The translations under genes were made by a program, and so were the position numbers. The notes under the pieces are model-generated. The model did no database searches. It saw only the letters and a program-made list of their open reading frames with translations, and was not told where the DNA came from. 48,919 nucleotides of DNA. Source: Opitutus sp. GAS368 (GTDB lineage Bacteria > Verrucomicrobiota > Verrucomicrobiia > Opitutales > Opitutaceae). Below are positions 20,202 to 30,841 of the stretch, piece by piece. The stretch spans positions 1 through 48,919 of the forward strand of contig CAMBUJ010000004.1 of NCBI GenBank assembly GCA_945871005.1, read 5' to 3'. How positions within the stretch are numbered: the first letter of the stretch is position 1; every line of letters begins with the position of its first letter.

Positions 20202-21992
20202 TTAACGAACGGGGTTGAAGCGTATAGCCTGAAGGCTTGATTTTTCGGCGTCACCAGCAACCAGTGAGACACCGATTTTGTACTTACCTGGCTGAGCGAA
20301 ACTCAAAATCCCAGACGGATAGGCTTTATAAACCGGGGTGGCAGCCTGTTCGTTCTGGATTTTCGCACCCGCAGACGTGCTCACCGCCCAAATCGGCCGA
20401 CCTTCACCCTTATAAATGAGTTCCACGAAATAATCACCGGCTTGCGCAACATCGACGCTCCATTCAGCGACACCGTCGGCCTTCCACTTGGTGATTTGCT
20501 GGGCGGACTTCCATTCGCCGAATTTCTCCATCCACCTGATGGTACTCGACTCGGCATTGTGCGCCACGGCAAACTCGGCGTAATGGGTGGTCGGGATATT
20601 CGGCTGAATGGCTAGAGTGGCGTCCACCTTGACCGTATCGGCGAGTTTGACCTCGATGAGGGCGGCGATTGCCGAGGTGGTAGCCACTGAGGCGGACTCT
20701 CCGTCGATTACCGTCCAAGTGCCCAGTTTGGCCACGGGTAGTTCCACTTTTTGGCCGTTCGCTTGATGAAGCGTGACCGATTTGATGTTACCCTCAAGGC
20801 CGGAGAGGTAAATTTTACGGTCGGAGGGCCAATCGAAGACAACAAGATTGAGCGTGTTGCCTGTACGAGTGATATCCCCCCAAGACTGAGCACCGCCCCA
20901 CGGGGAAGCTTTCGCACCATATATAACAGAAGGATGCTGTTTTACCCATTGACCCGCTTCGAGTAGATACTGCTTGGCCTTCGACGGAATGAGACCGTTG
21001 CTGTCCGGACCGACGTTGAGCAAATAAGCGCCACCTCGGCCCACCGTGGAAACGAGGCGATGTAGAATCTCGCGCGGAGTCTTCCAATTCTGGTCATACC
21101 ACGCATAAGCCCACGAGTCATTAGTGGTATCAGGGGCTTCCCATAACCCACTGTGATTCTGGCGTGGCACCTCCATATCGCCTAGGCTCTCGAAGTCACC
21201 CATCCCTTGGCCGATCCGAGAGTTAAGAAGTGCATTCGGCTGTTTTTTCAACACGAGCTCAGCGAGCTCCTTTATTGCTGCCTTTGGCATGTTGCCAGGC
21301 GTGTCGAACCAAATAAATGACAGAGGTCCATAATTGGAGCATAATTCATCGACCTGGGGATAGCATTTCTCGCGAAAATACTGTTCAAACGTTGCGGGCG
21401 TTCCGTCGGGGCGGGTCTTTGAACCACCCTGGGCACCGGCAGAGGTCCAATCCTGAAAATGAGAATAGTAAAAACCAAAGCCCAGACCGGCTTCGCGGCA
21501 AGCGTCGGCAAATTCCTTCATCGGGTCACGATGAAACGGCGAGGCATCGACTATATTGAAAGGATGTTTTGACTTAAACATTGCGAAACCCTCGTGATGC
21601 TTCGCGGTGATTACGATGTACTTCATGCCCGCTTCTTTCGCGGTGCGAACGATCTCTTTGGCGTCGAAACCCTTGGGGTTAAAATCTTTGGCAAGCGCCA
21701 TATAGTCAGCGTCGGAGATATTCATCTGGCGCTTAATCCACTCGCTTATGCCGTAAAGGGTCTTGCCCTGCCACTTGCCCTCGAGGCCGGAAAACAGGCC
21801 CCAGTGAATAAACATACCGTATTTACCATCGCGCATGAGTGCAGCGCGTGGGCTGTTTTCAACACCATCTTTTGTGCTGGTATCACCCCACATCTTGTCC
21901 ATCGATTCATCGGCGTGGACAGAGGCAAGGGGAGCGGCGATAGTCACCGCGAGGAAGGTCAATAACGGACGTATATATTGGATGCTTTTCAT
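20202..21992 (-). CDS. GH29-family alpha-L-fucosidase
   Basis: RDGKYGMFIHWGLFSGLEG, YIVITAKHHEGFAMFKSKHPFNIVD, FADACREAGLGFGFYYSHFQDW, LLNVGPDSNG. Has a C-terminal accessory domain. Confidence 0.93.
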   Translation of the reverse strand: MKSIQYIRPLLTFLAVTIAAPLASVHADESMDKMWGDTSTKDGVENSPRAALMRDGKYGMFIHWGLFSGLEGKWQGKTLYGISEWIKRQMNISDADYMALAKDFNPKGFDAKEIVRTAKEAGMKYIVITAKHHEGFAMFKSKHPFNIVDASPFHRDPMKEFADACREAGLGFGFYYSHFQDWTSAGAQGGSKTRPDGTPATFEQYFREKCYPQVDELCSNYGPLSFIWFDTPGNMPKAAIKELAELVLKKQPNALLNSRIGQGMGDFESLGDMEVPRQNHSGLWEAPDTTNDSWAYAWYDQNWKTPREILHRLVSTVGRGGAYLLNVGPDSNGLIPSKAKQYLLEAGQWVKQHPSVIYGAKASPWGGAQSWGDITRTGNTLNLVVFDWPSDRKIYLSGLEGNIKSVTLHQANGQKVELPVAKLGTWTVIDGESASVATTSAIAALIEVKLADTVKVDATLAIQPNIPTTHYAEFAVAHNAESSTIRWMEKFGEWKSAQQITKWKADGVAEWSVDVAQAGDYFVELIYKGEGRPIWAVSTSAGAKIQNEQAATPVYKAYPSGILSFAQPGKYKIGVSLVAGDAEKSSLQAIRFNPVR

Positions 21993-22047
21993 GTGTGAGA
22001 AAAAATAAATGTGGGGTTATTTAAGGCGTTAAGTTTAGATTTGAGGG

Positions 22048-22092
22048 AAAGTAGAGGAGCGCGGTGGTAGTACTTAATACCATTTCGCAATA
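22048..22092 (-). promoter_or_regulatory. Degenerate candidate copy of the shared promoter element, upstream of GH29
   Basis: Gene orientation: ...TATTGCGAAATGG... with TACTTT at the expected distance. The right half-site is poorly conserved. Confidence 0.25.
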
Positions 22093-22513
22093 AAAGAAAT
22101 ACAAACGAACCGGTTTAAACGCTAATGAACGCTAATAGCCGCCAATAAAAAACCAAGGATTCGCAACTTTTGGATTAGGGTATCTTAGCGTTATTTAGTG
22201 GTTAAAAACCCGTCGTTTGATATTGAGCTGGGAAGTGACCTCAAGGGCTGATCATTTGTTTTTTAATGCAACCGCAGCCACGTCGTCACCGGGCCAATTG
22301 GGGCCGATGACACCCACCGTCAGGGCGCACGCTGCAATTGCCTCGGACAAGGCGCCAAGGTCATTGACTGACGGCATGACCCGTAAATCTGCAGGCAAAG
22401 AAAGCGGTTTTAATAGTTGCGAACTAAAACCGAGTGGAATCACAAGTCGGGCTAGCGGGACCATAAAAAGTAGAATTACCTAAAAGGACCGAAGAGGGCC
22501 GTTGTCACACATC

Positions 22514-24019
22514 TTATTTATCAAAATTTGCCGCACCTTTGAGAGGTAAAGGCACCCCCTTATCGCCACCGTGCTTTATCATCGTAGGGAAAACCCCATC
22601 CCACCATTTATCGTAGGCCGATGCCAATTTGGAAGTTAACTCGACATGCCTGGACGCGATATCTTTTTGGCAGGTCATATCCTCCTTCAAATTAAATAAT
22701 GCCCAATGACCATGCGGTGTCACTCCCCAGTGCAACTGCGCGTTGTCTTTTGTATATGTCGCGCGCGTCGCGCCCTTTTCAACGGATCGAAGCGTGGTGC
22801 ACTGGCTTGAATAAAGATTACAAGCGGGATCGTCGCACGGCTGGCTTCGCACCAAGAGATAGTCGCCGGTTTGCACAGCAGCCATGGCATACTTGTGGGC
22901 GGCAGCCATGCCACTGGGCCAACGACCAACGTGATGAAACAGTATTCGATCGTCATGCCATGATTGTTTGGCGGGTGATTCGAGCAATGGCCTCAGGCTA
23001 AACCCCTCCAGCTTGGGCCCAAGTTCAGCCGGCAACTTGACTCCCGCTATATCGCAGAGCGTTGGCAACACATCAAGATGTGCCGTCAAATTGTTGACTG
23101 CATGGGGCTGCCATTTTCCAGCCCATTGCCAAAAAGACATAGCGCGACCCCCACCCTGCCAAATCGTGCACTTAGATCCCCTCATCCCGGCATTATAGAC
23201 GTCCAACCCGTGCGTTTGACCATTATCGTTCATGTAGATAATAATGGTATTCTCCTCGAGTTGTTTTTCGTGTAAATACTTCATCAACCTACCGAGGTTA
23301 TAATCGAGATTGGCAACCATACCTAGGAACTTAGCCTCATCTGGATCCACCTTGCCCCGAAACGGTGCAACGAATTCGTCGGGCGCTGCCAGGGGTGCAT
23401 GCGGCGAGTAGGTGGCGAGATAACAAAAAAACGGTGAGCCCTTACTCTCGTCTATAAAGGTCATCGCTTCGTCAAAGAAAATGTCCTCCCGGTACCCCTT
23501 ACGTTTATCACGCTCACGCTTACCGTTGCGAATAAATATAGGATCAAAATGAACATTCGGTCCCCCGACGTTGGTGGAGCACCAATCAAACCCGCGCTTA
23601 TCCGGCGCATACGCGCCATCATTGCCGAGATGCCATTTACCAATGAACCCGGTATTATAACCGGCCGACTTGAGTAATTGCGGTAAAATCACCGCGTCTT
23701 TGTTCATGTGCTCACGCGGGTCGGTGGTATGCGTCACCCCACTTGCAAATTCATGCATTCCCGTCATTAACACGGCTCGAGTGGGTGAACAGGATGGACT
23801 GACATAGAACTTTTCAAAGCGCACGCTACTATCATGCAGCTTATCCAAGTTGGGCGTCTTCAGTAAAGGGTGTCCGTGCCTAGCCACATCACCATAACCT
23901 TGATCATCAGACAGGATAAAAATAATATTAGGTTTTTTGGCAGCAGGAGATTCATCTGCGAACAACGCAGCCAGCGGGCACAGCATAAATGCAAAAAAAT
24001 AAGCGCAGGGGGATTTCAT
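22514..24019 (-). CDS. Secreted S1-type sulfatase
   Basis: KPNIIFILSDDQGYGDVARHGHP, CSPTRAVLMTGMHEFASGVTHT, IIYMNDNGQTHG. Confidence 0.92.
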   Translation of the reverse strand: MKSPCAYFFAFMLCPLAALFADESPAAKKPNIIFILSDDQGYGDVARHGHPLLKTPNLDKLHDSSVRFEKFYVSPSCSPTRAVLMTGMHEFASGVTHTTDPREHMNKDAVILPQLLKSAGYNTGFIGKWHLGNDGAYAPDKRGFDWCSTNVGGPNVHFDPIFIRNGKRERDKRKGYREDIFFDEAMTFIDESKGSPFFCYLATYSPHAPLAAPDEFVAPFRGKVDPDEAKFLGMVANLDYNLGRLMKYLHEKQLEENTIIIYMNDNGQTHGLDVYNAGMRGSKCTIWQGGGRAMSFWQWAGKWQPHAVNNLTAHLDVLPTLCDIAGVKLPAELGPKLEGFSLRPLLESPAKQSWHDDRILFHHVGRWPSGMAAAHKYAMAAVQTGDYLLVRSQPCDDPACNLYSSQCTTLRSVEKGATRATYTKDNAQLHWGVTPHGHWALFNLKEDMTCQKDIASRHVELTSKLASAYDKWWDGVFPTMIKHGGDKGVPLPLKGAANFDK

Positions 24020-24179
24020 GGTTAAAAATGCCTAACTTAGGTGAATAATTTATATCAGCAAAAAAGGTGTTCCCTAAGTGCAACTCAATCAGTATATTTA
24101 CATCCAAAATTAGACTGCTATTTCATCAATTAAAGGGGCACTCCAAATGCAGTTAACACGCACCTCAGGTACTCATCTC

Positions 24180-24224
24180 ACAATAACATATTTTCAATTT
24201 CGTGCATACCCTCATTTATCAGGA
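24180..24224 (-). promoter_or_regulatory. Shared palindrome + -10 element, upstream of sulfatase 22514-24019 (site 1)
   Basis: Gene orientation: TCCTGATAAATGAGGGTATG-N19-TATTGT. Confidence 0.7.
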
Positions 24225-24250
24225 TAAAAGTAATGGTACTCCGTTGCGTG

Positions 24251-27037
24251 CTACTCGGCGGTGGCCCAGCCGGCGCTTAGCCGTTCGCCTTCGGGCTCGC
24301 TGAGCGCGGCTTGCGCTGCGGCCAAGCGCGCCACCGGCACGCGATACGGTGAACACGACACGTACGTTAACCCAATCTGGTGACAGTAGCGCACCGAGTT
24401 CGGGTCGCCGCCGTGCTCGCCACACAATCCGAGTTTGATCCCAGGTCGCGTGCTGCGACCTTTGGCAATCGCGATTTCAATCAATTGACCAACACCACTT
24501 TGGTCGAGTGTGGCGAAGGGGTTGGACTTCAAGATTTCCGCCTCCTGATAAGGAATTAAAAAACCGCCTATATCGTCGCGCGACATGCCTAAACAGGTCT
24601 GGGTGAGGTCGTTGGTGCCGAAGCTAAAGAACTCGGCGGTGTGCGCGATTTCGTCGGCGGTGAGCGCACCACGTGGCACCTCGATCATTGTGCCGACCGT
24701 GTACTTGAGGGTCACACCGCGCTCGGCCATGACGGCACGGGCGGTGTCGTGGATCAACCCGACTTGCAAATCCAACTCCTTCTTGAAACCCACCAGCGGC
24801 ACCATGATTTCGGGTTGGGCGTTGGGCACGCTGGCGGCGGCCTCAAAAATCGCCCGCGCCTGCATCACGGTGATCTCGGGGTATTTGATACCCAAGCGGC
24901 AACCACGGAAGCCGAGCATGGGATTAAACTCGGCGAGCGACTGCACGCGTTGCACGATTTTTTCCAGCGGCAAGTCGAGCTTGCGCGCGAGGTCGAGCTG
25001 TTGCTTGTGCGTGTGGGGCAAAAACTCGTGGAGCGGAGGGTCGAGCAGGCGGATGGTCGCCGGCAGGCCGTCGAGCGCGGTAAAAATCCCGATAAAATCA
25101 TCGCGTTGAAAGGGAAGGAGTTTGGCCAGTGCGGCTTCGCGGGCGTGGGCAGTATCGGCCAGAATCATCTCGCGCATGGCGTCGATGCGGTCGCCGGCGA
25201 AAAACATGTGTTCGCTGCGGATCAGGCCGATTCCGCTCGCGCCAAAAGCCAGCGCCTGACGGGTCTGCTCGGGGGTGTCGGAGTTGGTGCGCACGTGCAG
25301 GCGCGTCGCCTCGGCGCACCAGGTCATGAGCTGGTCGTAGTCCTTAAACTTTTCACTCGCGCGAGCGAGCGGGTCGGCGTGCAGCAAACCGGCGATGATC
25401 TCGGAGGGCGCGGTTTTGACCAGACCGGCGTAAACGTGGCCCAAGGTGCCGTCGAGGGAGAGCGCGTCGCCTTCGTTGAAATCGCTCGTGCCGATGCGCA
25501 AGCGTTTGTGGTCGTAATCGATGTGCAAAGCCGTGAGGCCGCACACGCAGACTTTCCCCATCTGGCGGGCGACGAGCGCGGCGTGCGAGGACACCCCGCC
25601 GCGAGCGGTTAAAATACCCTCGGCGGCAATCATGCCGCGCAGGTCTTCGGGCGAGGTTTCGAGGCGCACCAGGATGACTTTTTCGCCCTGGGCAGCGGCA
25701 TGGACCGCGCGCTCGGCGTTGAAATAAATCCTCCCGGAAGCGGCACCGGGACCAGCGGGTAAGCCGGTGGCGAGCGGCGTGAGTTTGGCGAGCTCCCGCG
25801 GATCAAAAACAGGTGCAAGAAGTTGCTCCAGCTGCTCGGCGGGGTTGCGAAGCACGGCGGTGCGCCAATCGATGACGCCGGCGCGGTAAAGATCGAGGGC
25901 GATTTTAAGCGCGGCGGTGGCGGTGCGCTTGCCGTTACGGGTCTGCAACATAAACAGCTTACCCTCTTGAATCGTGAACTCGATGTCCTGCATGTCGCGG
26001 AAATGCGTTTCGAGGATCGTGCGCACGCGCAGCAATTCGGCGTAACAGGCGGGCATTTTATGCGCGAGATCGGCGACAGGCAACGGGGTGCGCACTCCAG
26101 CGACGACGTCTTCACCCTGCGCGTTGAGTAAAAATTCGCCGTAGAACTCGTTGATGCCGTTAGCCGGATTGCGAGTAAACGCCACGCCCGAGCCGGAGGT
26201 TTCACCGGTGTTACCGTAGGCCATAGCCTGAACATTGACCGCCGTGCCCCACTCACTGGGAATATGATACTTGGCACGGTAAACCATCGCGCGGTCGTTC
26301 ATCCACGACCCAAACACAGCACCGGCCGCACCGCGTAACTGTTCCCACGGATCGGACGGAAACGCTTGGCCGGTACGTTCCAAGACGATGGCCTTGAAGC
26401 GGTGAACGAGCTCCTGTTGGTCGGCGGCGGTGAGGAGCGCGTCGTCGATTTCGGCTTGGTAGCGCTCGTGTTTGAGCGAAGCGATGGCGACCTCGAAGGG
26501 TTCGTGGTCTTCATGCGGCCCCTTTTGTACGCCCAGCACGACATCGCCGTACATCTGAATAAAACGGCGATAACAGTCCCAGGCGAAGCGGTCATTCTGG
26601 GTGGCGCGGGCCAAAGCAAGGACGGTCTGATCGTTGAGGCCGAGGTTGAGAATGGTGTCCATCATGCCGGGCATGGACTCGCGCGCCCCCGAACGTACCG
26701 CCACCAGCAGGGGGAAATTTTCCGGGTCGCCGAAGCGGTAACCCATGATTTCCTCCATATTGCGGATACCCGACACGATGTTGGCCTGCAATGAAGCGGG
26801 GTAATTGCGGGCGTTATTGTAATAGTAAGTACACACCTCAGTGGTGAGGGTGAAACCGGGGGGCACAGGAAGCCCGATACGCGTCATCTCGGCGAGGTTG
26901 GCGCCCTTACCGCCGAGCAAATTTTTCATACCTCCGTTGCCCTCGGCTCGGCCGGCCCCCCAAGTGTAGAGGTATTTTGGCATGCCCGGGGTGGCTGGCT
27001 GGTTGCTGCCCGGAGTGAAGGTGGAATTAAACAACAT
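24251..27037 (-). CDS. ppdK: Pyruvate, phosphate dikinase
   Basis: [47 protein letters not shown], catalytic-His region [22 protein letters not shown]-terminal [16 protein letters not shown] and [10 protein letters not shown]. Confidence 0.97.
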   Translation of the reverse strand: MLFNSTFTPGSNQPATPGMPKYLYTWGAGRAEGNGGMKNLLGGKGANLAEMTRIGLPVPPGFTLTTEVCTYYYNNARNYPASLQANIVSGIRNMEEIMGYRFGDPENFPLLVAVRSGARESMPGMMDTILNLGLNDQTVLALARATQNDRFAWDCYRRFIQMYGDVVLGVQKGPHEDHEPFEVAIASLKHERYQAEIDDALLTAADQQELVHRFKAIVLERTGQAFPSDPWEQLRGAAGAVFGSWMNDRAMVYRAKYHIPSEWGTAVNVQAMAYGNTGETSGSGVAFTRNPANGINEFYGEFLLNAQGEDVVAGVRTPLPVADLAHKMPACYAELLRVRTILETHFRDMQDIEFTIQEGKLFMLQTRNGKRTATAALKIALDLYRAGVIDWRTAVLRNPAEQLEQLLAPVFDPRELAKLTPLATGLPAGPGAASGRIYFNAERAVHAAAQGEKVILVRLETSPEDLRGMIAAEGILTARGGVSSHAALVARQMGKVCVCGLTALHIDYDHKRLRIGTSDFNEGDALSLDGTLGHVYAGLVKTAPSEIIAGLLHADPLARASEKFKDYDQLMTWCAEATRLHVRTNSDTPEQTRQALAFGASGIGLIRSEHMFFAGDRIDAMREMILADTAHAREAALAKLLPFQRDDFIGIFTALDGLPATIRLLDPPLHEFLPHTHKQQLDLARKLDLPLEKIVQRVQSLAEFNPMLGFRGCRLGIKYPEITVMQARAIFEAAASVPNAQPEIMVPLVGFKKELDLQVGLIHDTARAVMAERGVTLKYTVGTMIEVPRGALTADEIAHTAEFFSFGTNDLTQTCLGMSRDDIGGFLIPYQEAEILKSNPFATLDQSGVGQLIEIAIAKGRSTRPGIKLGLCGEHGGDPNSVRYCHQIGLTYVSCSPYRVPVARLAAAQAALSEPEGERLSAGWATAE

Positions 27038-27091
27038 TTTAAATAAAAGGGATTACGAAAATAAAAAATAAAAAATATAATGAATATATGG

Positions 27092-28306
27092 TTATTTTCC
27101 TTGGTAGTCAGAACTTGTCGTGAGTTCGCCGCTGCTGACGTTTATAAACCAAGCAGTGGCTCCGGCGGGAAGCGCAGCGGAGACACGCCAGTCCTTTTCA
27201 TTTTTAATCACGTCAGCAGGTGACTCGGTCCATTTGCGGTCCCCGGAAAAACCCGTATCCTTGGTGCTGATTAACACGGCTTTTTTGAGTCGTTTTGTAG
27301 AGGCAAACTTGATAACAACAGTGCGGCCTTCAAGTTTCGCGCTTGTTTGAACGCACCACGGTTTTCCTTCGCGCACGACACTTTCGGCAAAAGCATAGCT
27401 GTATGGAGGATTGTAGGCGGCCTGATGCGAATGACCCATGCCAGGGATGAGCGTAACCATGTGAGCGCCTGGAGCGCTGTGGTAACACGCGGCTTGGGCA
27501 TCGAGGGGGAAATGGCCATCCTGCGGCCACGAGTACCACAGCACGGGCATGCTCACCCGATCCATGCGCACCATCGGATCCCAGACCTTGCGGTAGAGAC
27601 TATTGGCAGACAAGGCACGGCCGTACTGATTATCACTGTCGAAAAGATGCCCGCAGCCATAGGTCGGAATCGCAAAGGCAAAACGCGAATCAATGCCGAT
27701 AACCGTGCTCGTGATCACCCCACCCCATGAAACCCCCATGACGCCGACTTTATTTGCGTCTACTTCGGGGAGCGAACGCAGCAATGAGTTGGCTAATATC
27801 GTGTCCGCCACCGCGTGGTACATCCACTGCTCATTGAGTGGTTTTTCCGAGTCGAAATAGATCCCAGAGCGCTTCGGACCCGGCCAGGCATGCTGTTGCC
27901 AATCCTCTGAACTGCTGGAATCTCGCCTATCGGTTTGTCCCTCCACGGCGATACTAATGGCCGCATAGCCCTGGTCATTCCACTTTTTCACCCATTCCTT
28001 GAATGCCGTACCGCCTCCCCCATGTACCAGCACCACACCCGGCACTTTGCCCTTGCTCTTCTTTGGCAAACCCAACCATGCAAAGACCTTGGTCGACTTA
28101 CGCTTGAACGGCAGGGCATCAAAGTAGATTGCCTTCAACCCACCCTCGCCCTCAAACCCCTCCGCTGGTTGGCTTGCGGGTGGCTCGGTGAGTTGGCCGA
28201 GTGCAACCACCTTTTGGCGCTCCTGGTCGAATTCGTCTGCTTGCAGATTAACCAGCGGCGCGAACAACAGAACGAGAAGAGATCTGAATATATATGTAGT
28301 CTTCAT
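27092..28306 (-). CDS. Secreted alpha/beta-hydrolase (acetyl-xylan-esterase or dienelactone-hydrolase-like)
   Basis: GVVLVHGGGGTAFKEWVKKWNDQGYAAISIAVEGQTD, nucleophile elbow GVSWGG, signal peptide. Confidence 0.8.
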   Translation of the reverse strand: MKTTYIFRSLLVLLFAPLVNLQADEFDQERQKVVALGQLTEPPASQPAEGFEGEGGLKAIYFDALPFKRKSTKVFAWLGLPKKSKGKVPGVVLVHGGGGTAFKEWVKKWNDQGYAAISIAVEGQTDRRDSSSSEDWQQHAWPGPKRSGIYFDSEKPLNEQWMYHAVADTILANSLLRSLPEVDANKVGVMGVSWGGVITSTVIGIDSRFAFAIPTYGCGHLFDSDNQYGRALSANSLYRKVWDPMVRMDRVSMPVLWYSWPQDGHFPLDAQAACYHSAPGAHMVTLIPGMGHSHQAAYNPPYSYAFAESVVREGKPWCVQTSAKLEGRTVVIKFASTKRLKKAVLISTKDTGFSGDRKWTESPADVIKNEKDWRVSAALPAGATAWFINVSSGELTTSSDYQGK

Positions 28307-28379
28307 TTCAAAAAGGGGGGAGTGACGATTCGGACCGTGAGTTAATGGACAATTCGTTTTAGGGGAAGGAACACGAGAG

Positions 28380-28425
28380 ATCCTAGCATTTTATCGGGGG
28401 GCGTGAACGCCCTCATTTTTGAGGG
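28380..28425 (-). promoter_or_regulatory. Shared palindrome + -10 element, upstream of the hydrolase-ppdK unit (site 4)
   Basis: Gene orientation: CCCTCAAAAATGAGGGCGTT-N20-TAGGAT. One base longer than the other sites. Confidence 0.65.
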
Positions 28426-28544
28426 TATTACGGCACAATTGTGAATGGACTTTAGCGTTTTAGTAAAAAAACCCTAAAACTTAACCCGGCTCTACAACGC
28501 GTTATGTAATTCACGAGTCAAATTCCAGGTGTTCAGCAGCAAGC

Positions 28545-28604
28545 AAGTAGCGCAGACTTCCAGTCTGCTTTTTACCCTGAGCAGACTGGAAGTCTGCGCT
28601 ACTT
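28545..28604. repeat. REP-like perfect 24-bp inverted repeat with a 12-nt loop
   Basis: AAGTAGCGCAGACTTCCAGTCTGC / loop tttttaccctga / GCAGACTGGAAGTCTGCGCTACTT. A degenerate half copy with shared flank lies at 33541-33600. Confidence 0.9.
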
Positions 28605-28769
28605 TTCGAAACGTTACCTACGTGCTGTGCCCCAGCTCGTCCGCAAAGTGCCGCTAAAACAGCTTAGGCCATGATATTTACTGATTCCCCTAAATGGCAT
28701 TGTTCCCTGATTAGTAGGTGAGCTTGCTAAAAATGTTGGACCGGCGTTTTTCAACCGATATTGGCCAAG

Positions 28770-28814
28770 TCCTCATAAATAAGGATGCCGCACGGCGCGC
28801 AGGAGTGCTAATAT
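28770..28814 (+). promoter_or_regulatory. Shared palindrome + -10 element, upstream of the second sugar permease (site 2)
   Basis: TCCTCATAAATAAGGATGCC-N19-TAATAT. Confidence 0.72.
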
Positions 28815-28836
28815 GAGAACAGCACCGAAATCCACT

Positions 28837-30282
28837 ATGAAACCCATGAATCCAGAATCCACACAAACCAAATGGGGGCAATTTATCCCGTTGGTCATCG
28901 TCTTCTTTTTCTGGGGCTTCGTCGCCGCAAGCAACGACATCCTGATCCCCGTCTTCAAGAAGGCGTTTGATTTGACGCAAGGTCAAAGCCAGATGGTTTC
29001 GCTCGCGTTCTATATTGCCTATACTGTGGGTTCGATCATCTATATGATCACTTCCTACTTACTAAAGGCGGACTTGGTTAATAAAATTGGCTATAAAAAC
29101 AGCCTGTGCATTGGTCTCGGCATCTCGGCACTGGGCACCCTATTGTTTTATCCGGCCGCCAACACCCACTCTTTCCCGTTGATGTTGTCCGGGTTGTTCA
29201 TAGTGGCACTGGGCTTCTCGCTTCAGCAAACCGTTGCCAACCCCCTTGCTATTGCGTTGGGGCCCATTTCCAATGGCTCGCAACGCTTAACTTTGGCGGG
29301 CGGCATCAATAATTTGGGCACAACGATAGGCCCATTGATTGTCAGTTTTGCCATTTTTGGCGGGAATGCCGGTGTTGATACCAATATCAGCATCGAAAGT
29401 GTTAAAATCCCCTACCTCTGGCTGGGGCTGGCCTTTGTTGCGGTTGCCATTTTTCTTAAATTTTCATCCCTTCCCGATCGACCCCAGTTGATCGAGGAAA
29501 TCGAAGTCTCTGGTCACCCCGTGCGCAGTTCCGCCTTAAAGTATCCGCAGCTCGTGTTGGGAATGATAGCTATTTTCCTCTATGTCGGCGTTGAGGTGTC
29601 CACCGCCAGTAACTTACCCGATTATATGGAGAAAAAACTGGGCTTCGAGCTTAAGGATATCGCTCCTTACATCTCCTTATATTGGGCTAGCTTGATGATC
29701 GGTCGTTGGACCGGCGCAGTCGAGGCGTTCACCCGTGACATGAGCCTGCAGAAGATCCTACGCTTTGTGGCGCCGTATTTGGCTTTCGCTACATTCTTGG
29801 CGGTTAATGCCATCGCTAAGCATGACCTGACTCCGTTCTATGTTTACGGTCTCGTTGTGCTCGTGCTCGTTGCCGCCGATATCGCCAGCAAGGGTAATCC
29901 CGCTCGCATGTTGTTCATATTTTCGATATTGGGTGCCTTGGCATTGATTATCGGCATGTTAAGCACCGGAATGGTAAGTGTGTATGCGCTAACCAGTGTA
30001 GGGTTGTTCTGCAGTACCCTGTGGCCGTGTATTTTCACACTCGCGGTGAGCGGTTTGGGCAAACACACCAGCCAAGGCAGCAGTTTTTTAATCATGATGA
30101 TCATGGGCGGCGGCTTAGTTAGCTGGGCACAAGGTGAAGTGTCTGGCATAACCGGCATCCAATATAGTTACGTGGTGGGCGTTGCCTGCTTTGCTTATTT
30201 GATTTTCTACGCCTGGAAAGTGAGTGGCATCTTGAAGAGCCACGGTATTGATTTTGATCGAAAAATCGCCGGCGGTCATTAA
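28837..30282 (+). CDS. FucP/GluP-type sugar MFS permease
   Basis: WGQFIPLVIVFFFWGFVAASNDILIPVFKKAFDLTQGQSQMVSLAFYIAYTVGSIIYMI. I prefer the start at 28837 over 28813 because the latter overlaps the predicted -10 box. Confidence 0.85.
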   Translation: MKPMNPESTQTKWGQFIPLVIVFFFWGFVAASNDILIPVFKKAFDLTQGQSQMVSLAFYIAYTVGSIIYMITSYLLKADLVNKIGYKNSLCIGLGISALGTLLFYPAANTHSFPLMLSGLFIVALGFSLQQTVANPLAIALGPISNGSQRLTLAGGINNLGTTIGPLIVSFAIFGGNAGVDTNISIESVKIPYLWLGLAFVAVAIFLKFSSLPDRPQLIEEIEVSGHPVRSSALKYPQLVLGMIAIFLYVGVEVSTASNLPDYMEKKLGFELKDIAPYISLYWASLMIGRWTGAVEAFTRDMSLQKILRFVAPYLAFATFLAVNAIAKHDLTPFYVYGLVVLVLVAADIASKGNPARMLFIFSILGALALIIGMLSTGMVSVYALTSVGLFCSTLWPCIFTLAVSGLGKHTSQGSSFLIMMIMGGGLVSWAQGEVSGITGIQYSYVVGVACFAYLIFYAWKVSGILKSHGIDFDRKIAGGH

Positions 30283-30415
30283 TTGATACGCCGATTTTCT
30301 GAAACCAGCGCGGCGAATGACGCGATTACATCAGTACCGATAGGGTGAAATAGTAGGGCAATCACTTTCAAAGAATCAGATTAACACTCCAAGCCAGTTT
30401 GATCGGTCTCGGACT

Positions 30416-30657
30416 CGAACCGTTAACCACTGATTAGCACTAATGGGCACTGATAAAGCTACGGAATGGACGATCGTTTAAGTTCATCAGCGCCGGTCTA
30501 TGATTGCTCGTATCAAGCTGAATTCGTTGCATCTAGGTAATCCATGAAGGCGGCAAACCTTAGAAGGCGGGGCAAAGCAAGGGCACCTGCTTTGCGGTTG
30601 GAGTGGTTTGCTTTTTTATCAGTGGCGATCAGTGCTCATCAGTGGTTAACCGGTTCG
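30416..30657. repeat. Intergenic composite element with about 42-bp imperfect terminal inverted repeats
   Basis: Left: cgaaccgttaaccactgattagcactaatgggcactgataaa. Reverse complement of right end: cgaaccggttaaccactgatgagcactgatcgccactgataaaaa. A related single copy lies at about 43619-43657. Confidence 0.7.
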
Positions 30658-30841
30658 TTGCCTTGTTCGACTGAGGCGACCCACTGAAACTGTCGAGGAA
30701 CCATAAATAGCCAGGTAAAATATTAGGCGCAAAGAACATGCGTAATCTCCAATCGACTTAAAAAGTCTGCGGTTCGGTGTTATAGCTGAGGGAAAGCCCA
30801 CCAATGTATCGCTATTTGTTTCCTTCGCCTATCCCTAGATT

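Noticed and set aside
22217-22483. Small overlapping ORFs on both strands upstream of the sulfatase at 22514
   Set aside because: No recognisable family. The minus-strand 70-aa frame could be a gene remnant but I cannot support it.
24641-25612. 323-aa plus-strand ORF opposite ppdK
   Set aside because: Antisense of a strongly conserved ppdK coding region in GC-rich DNA.
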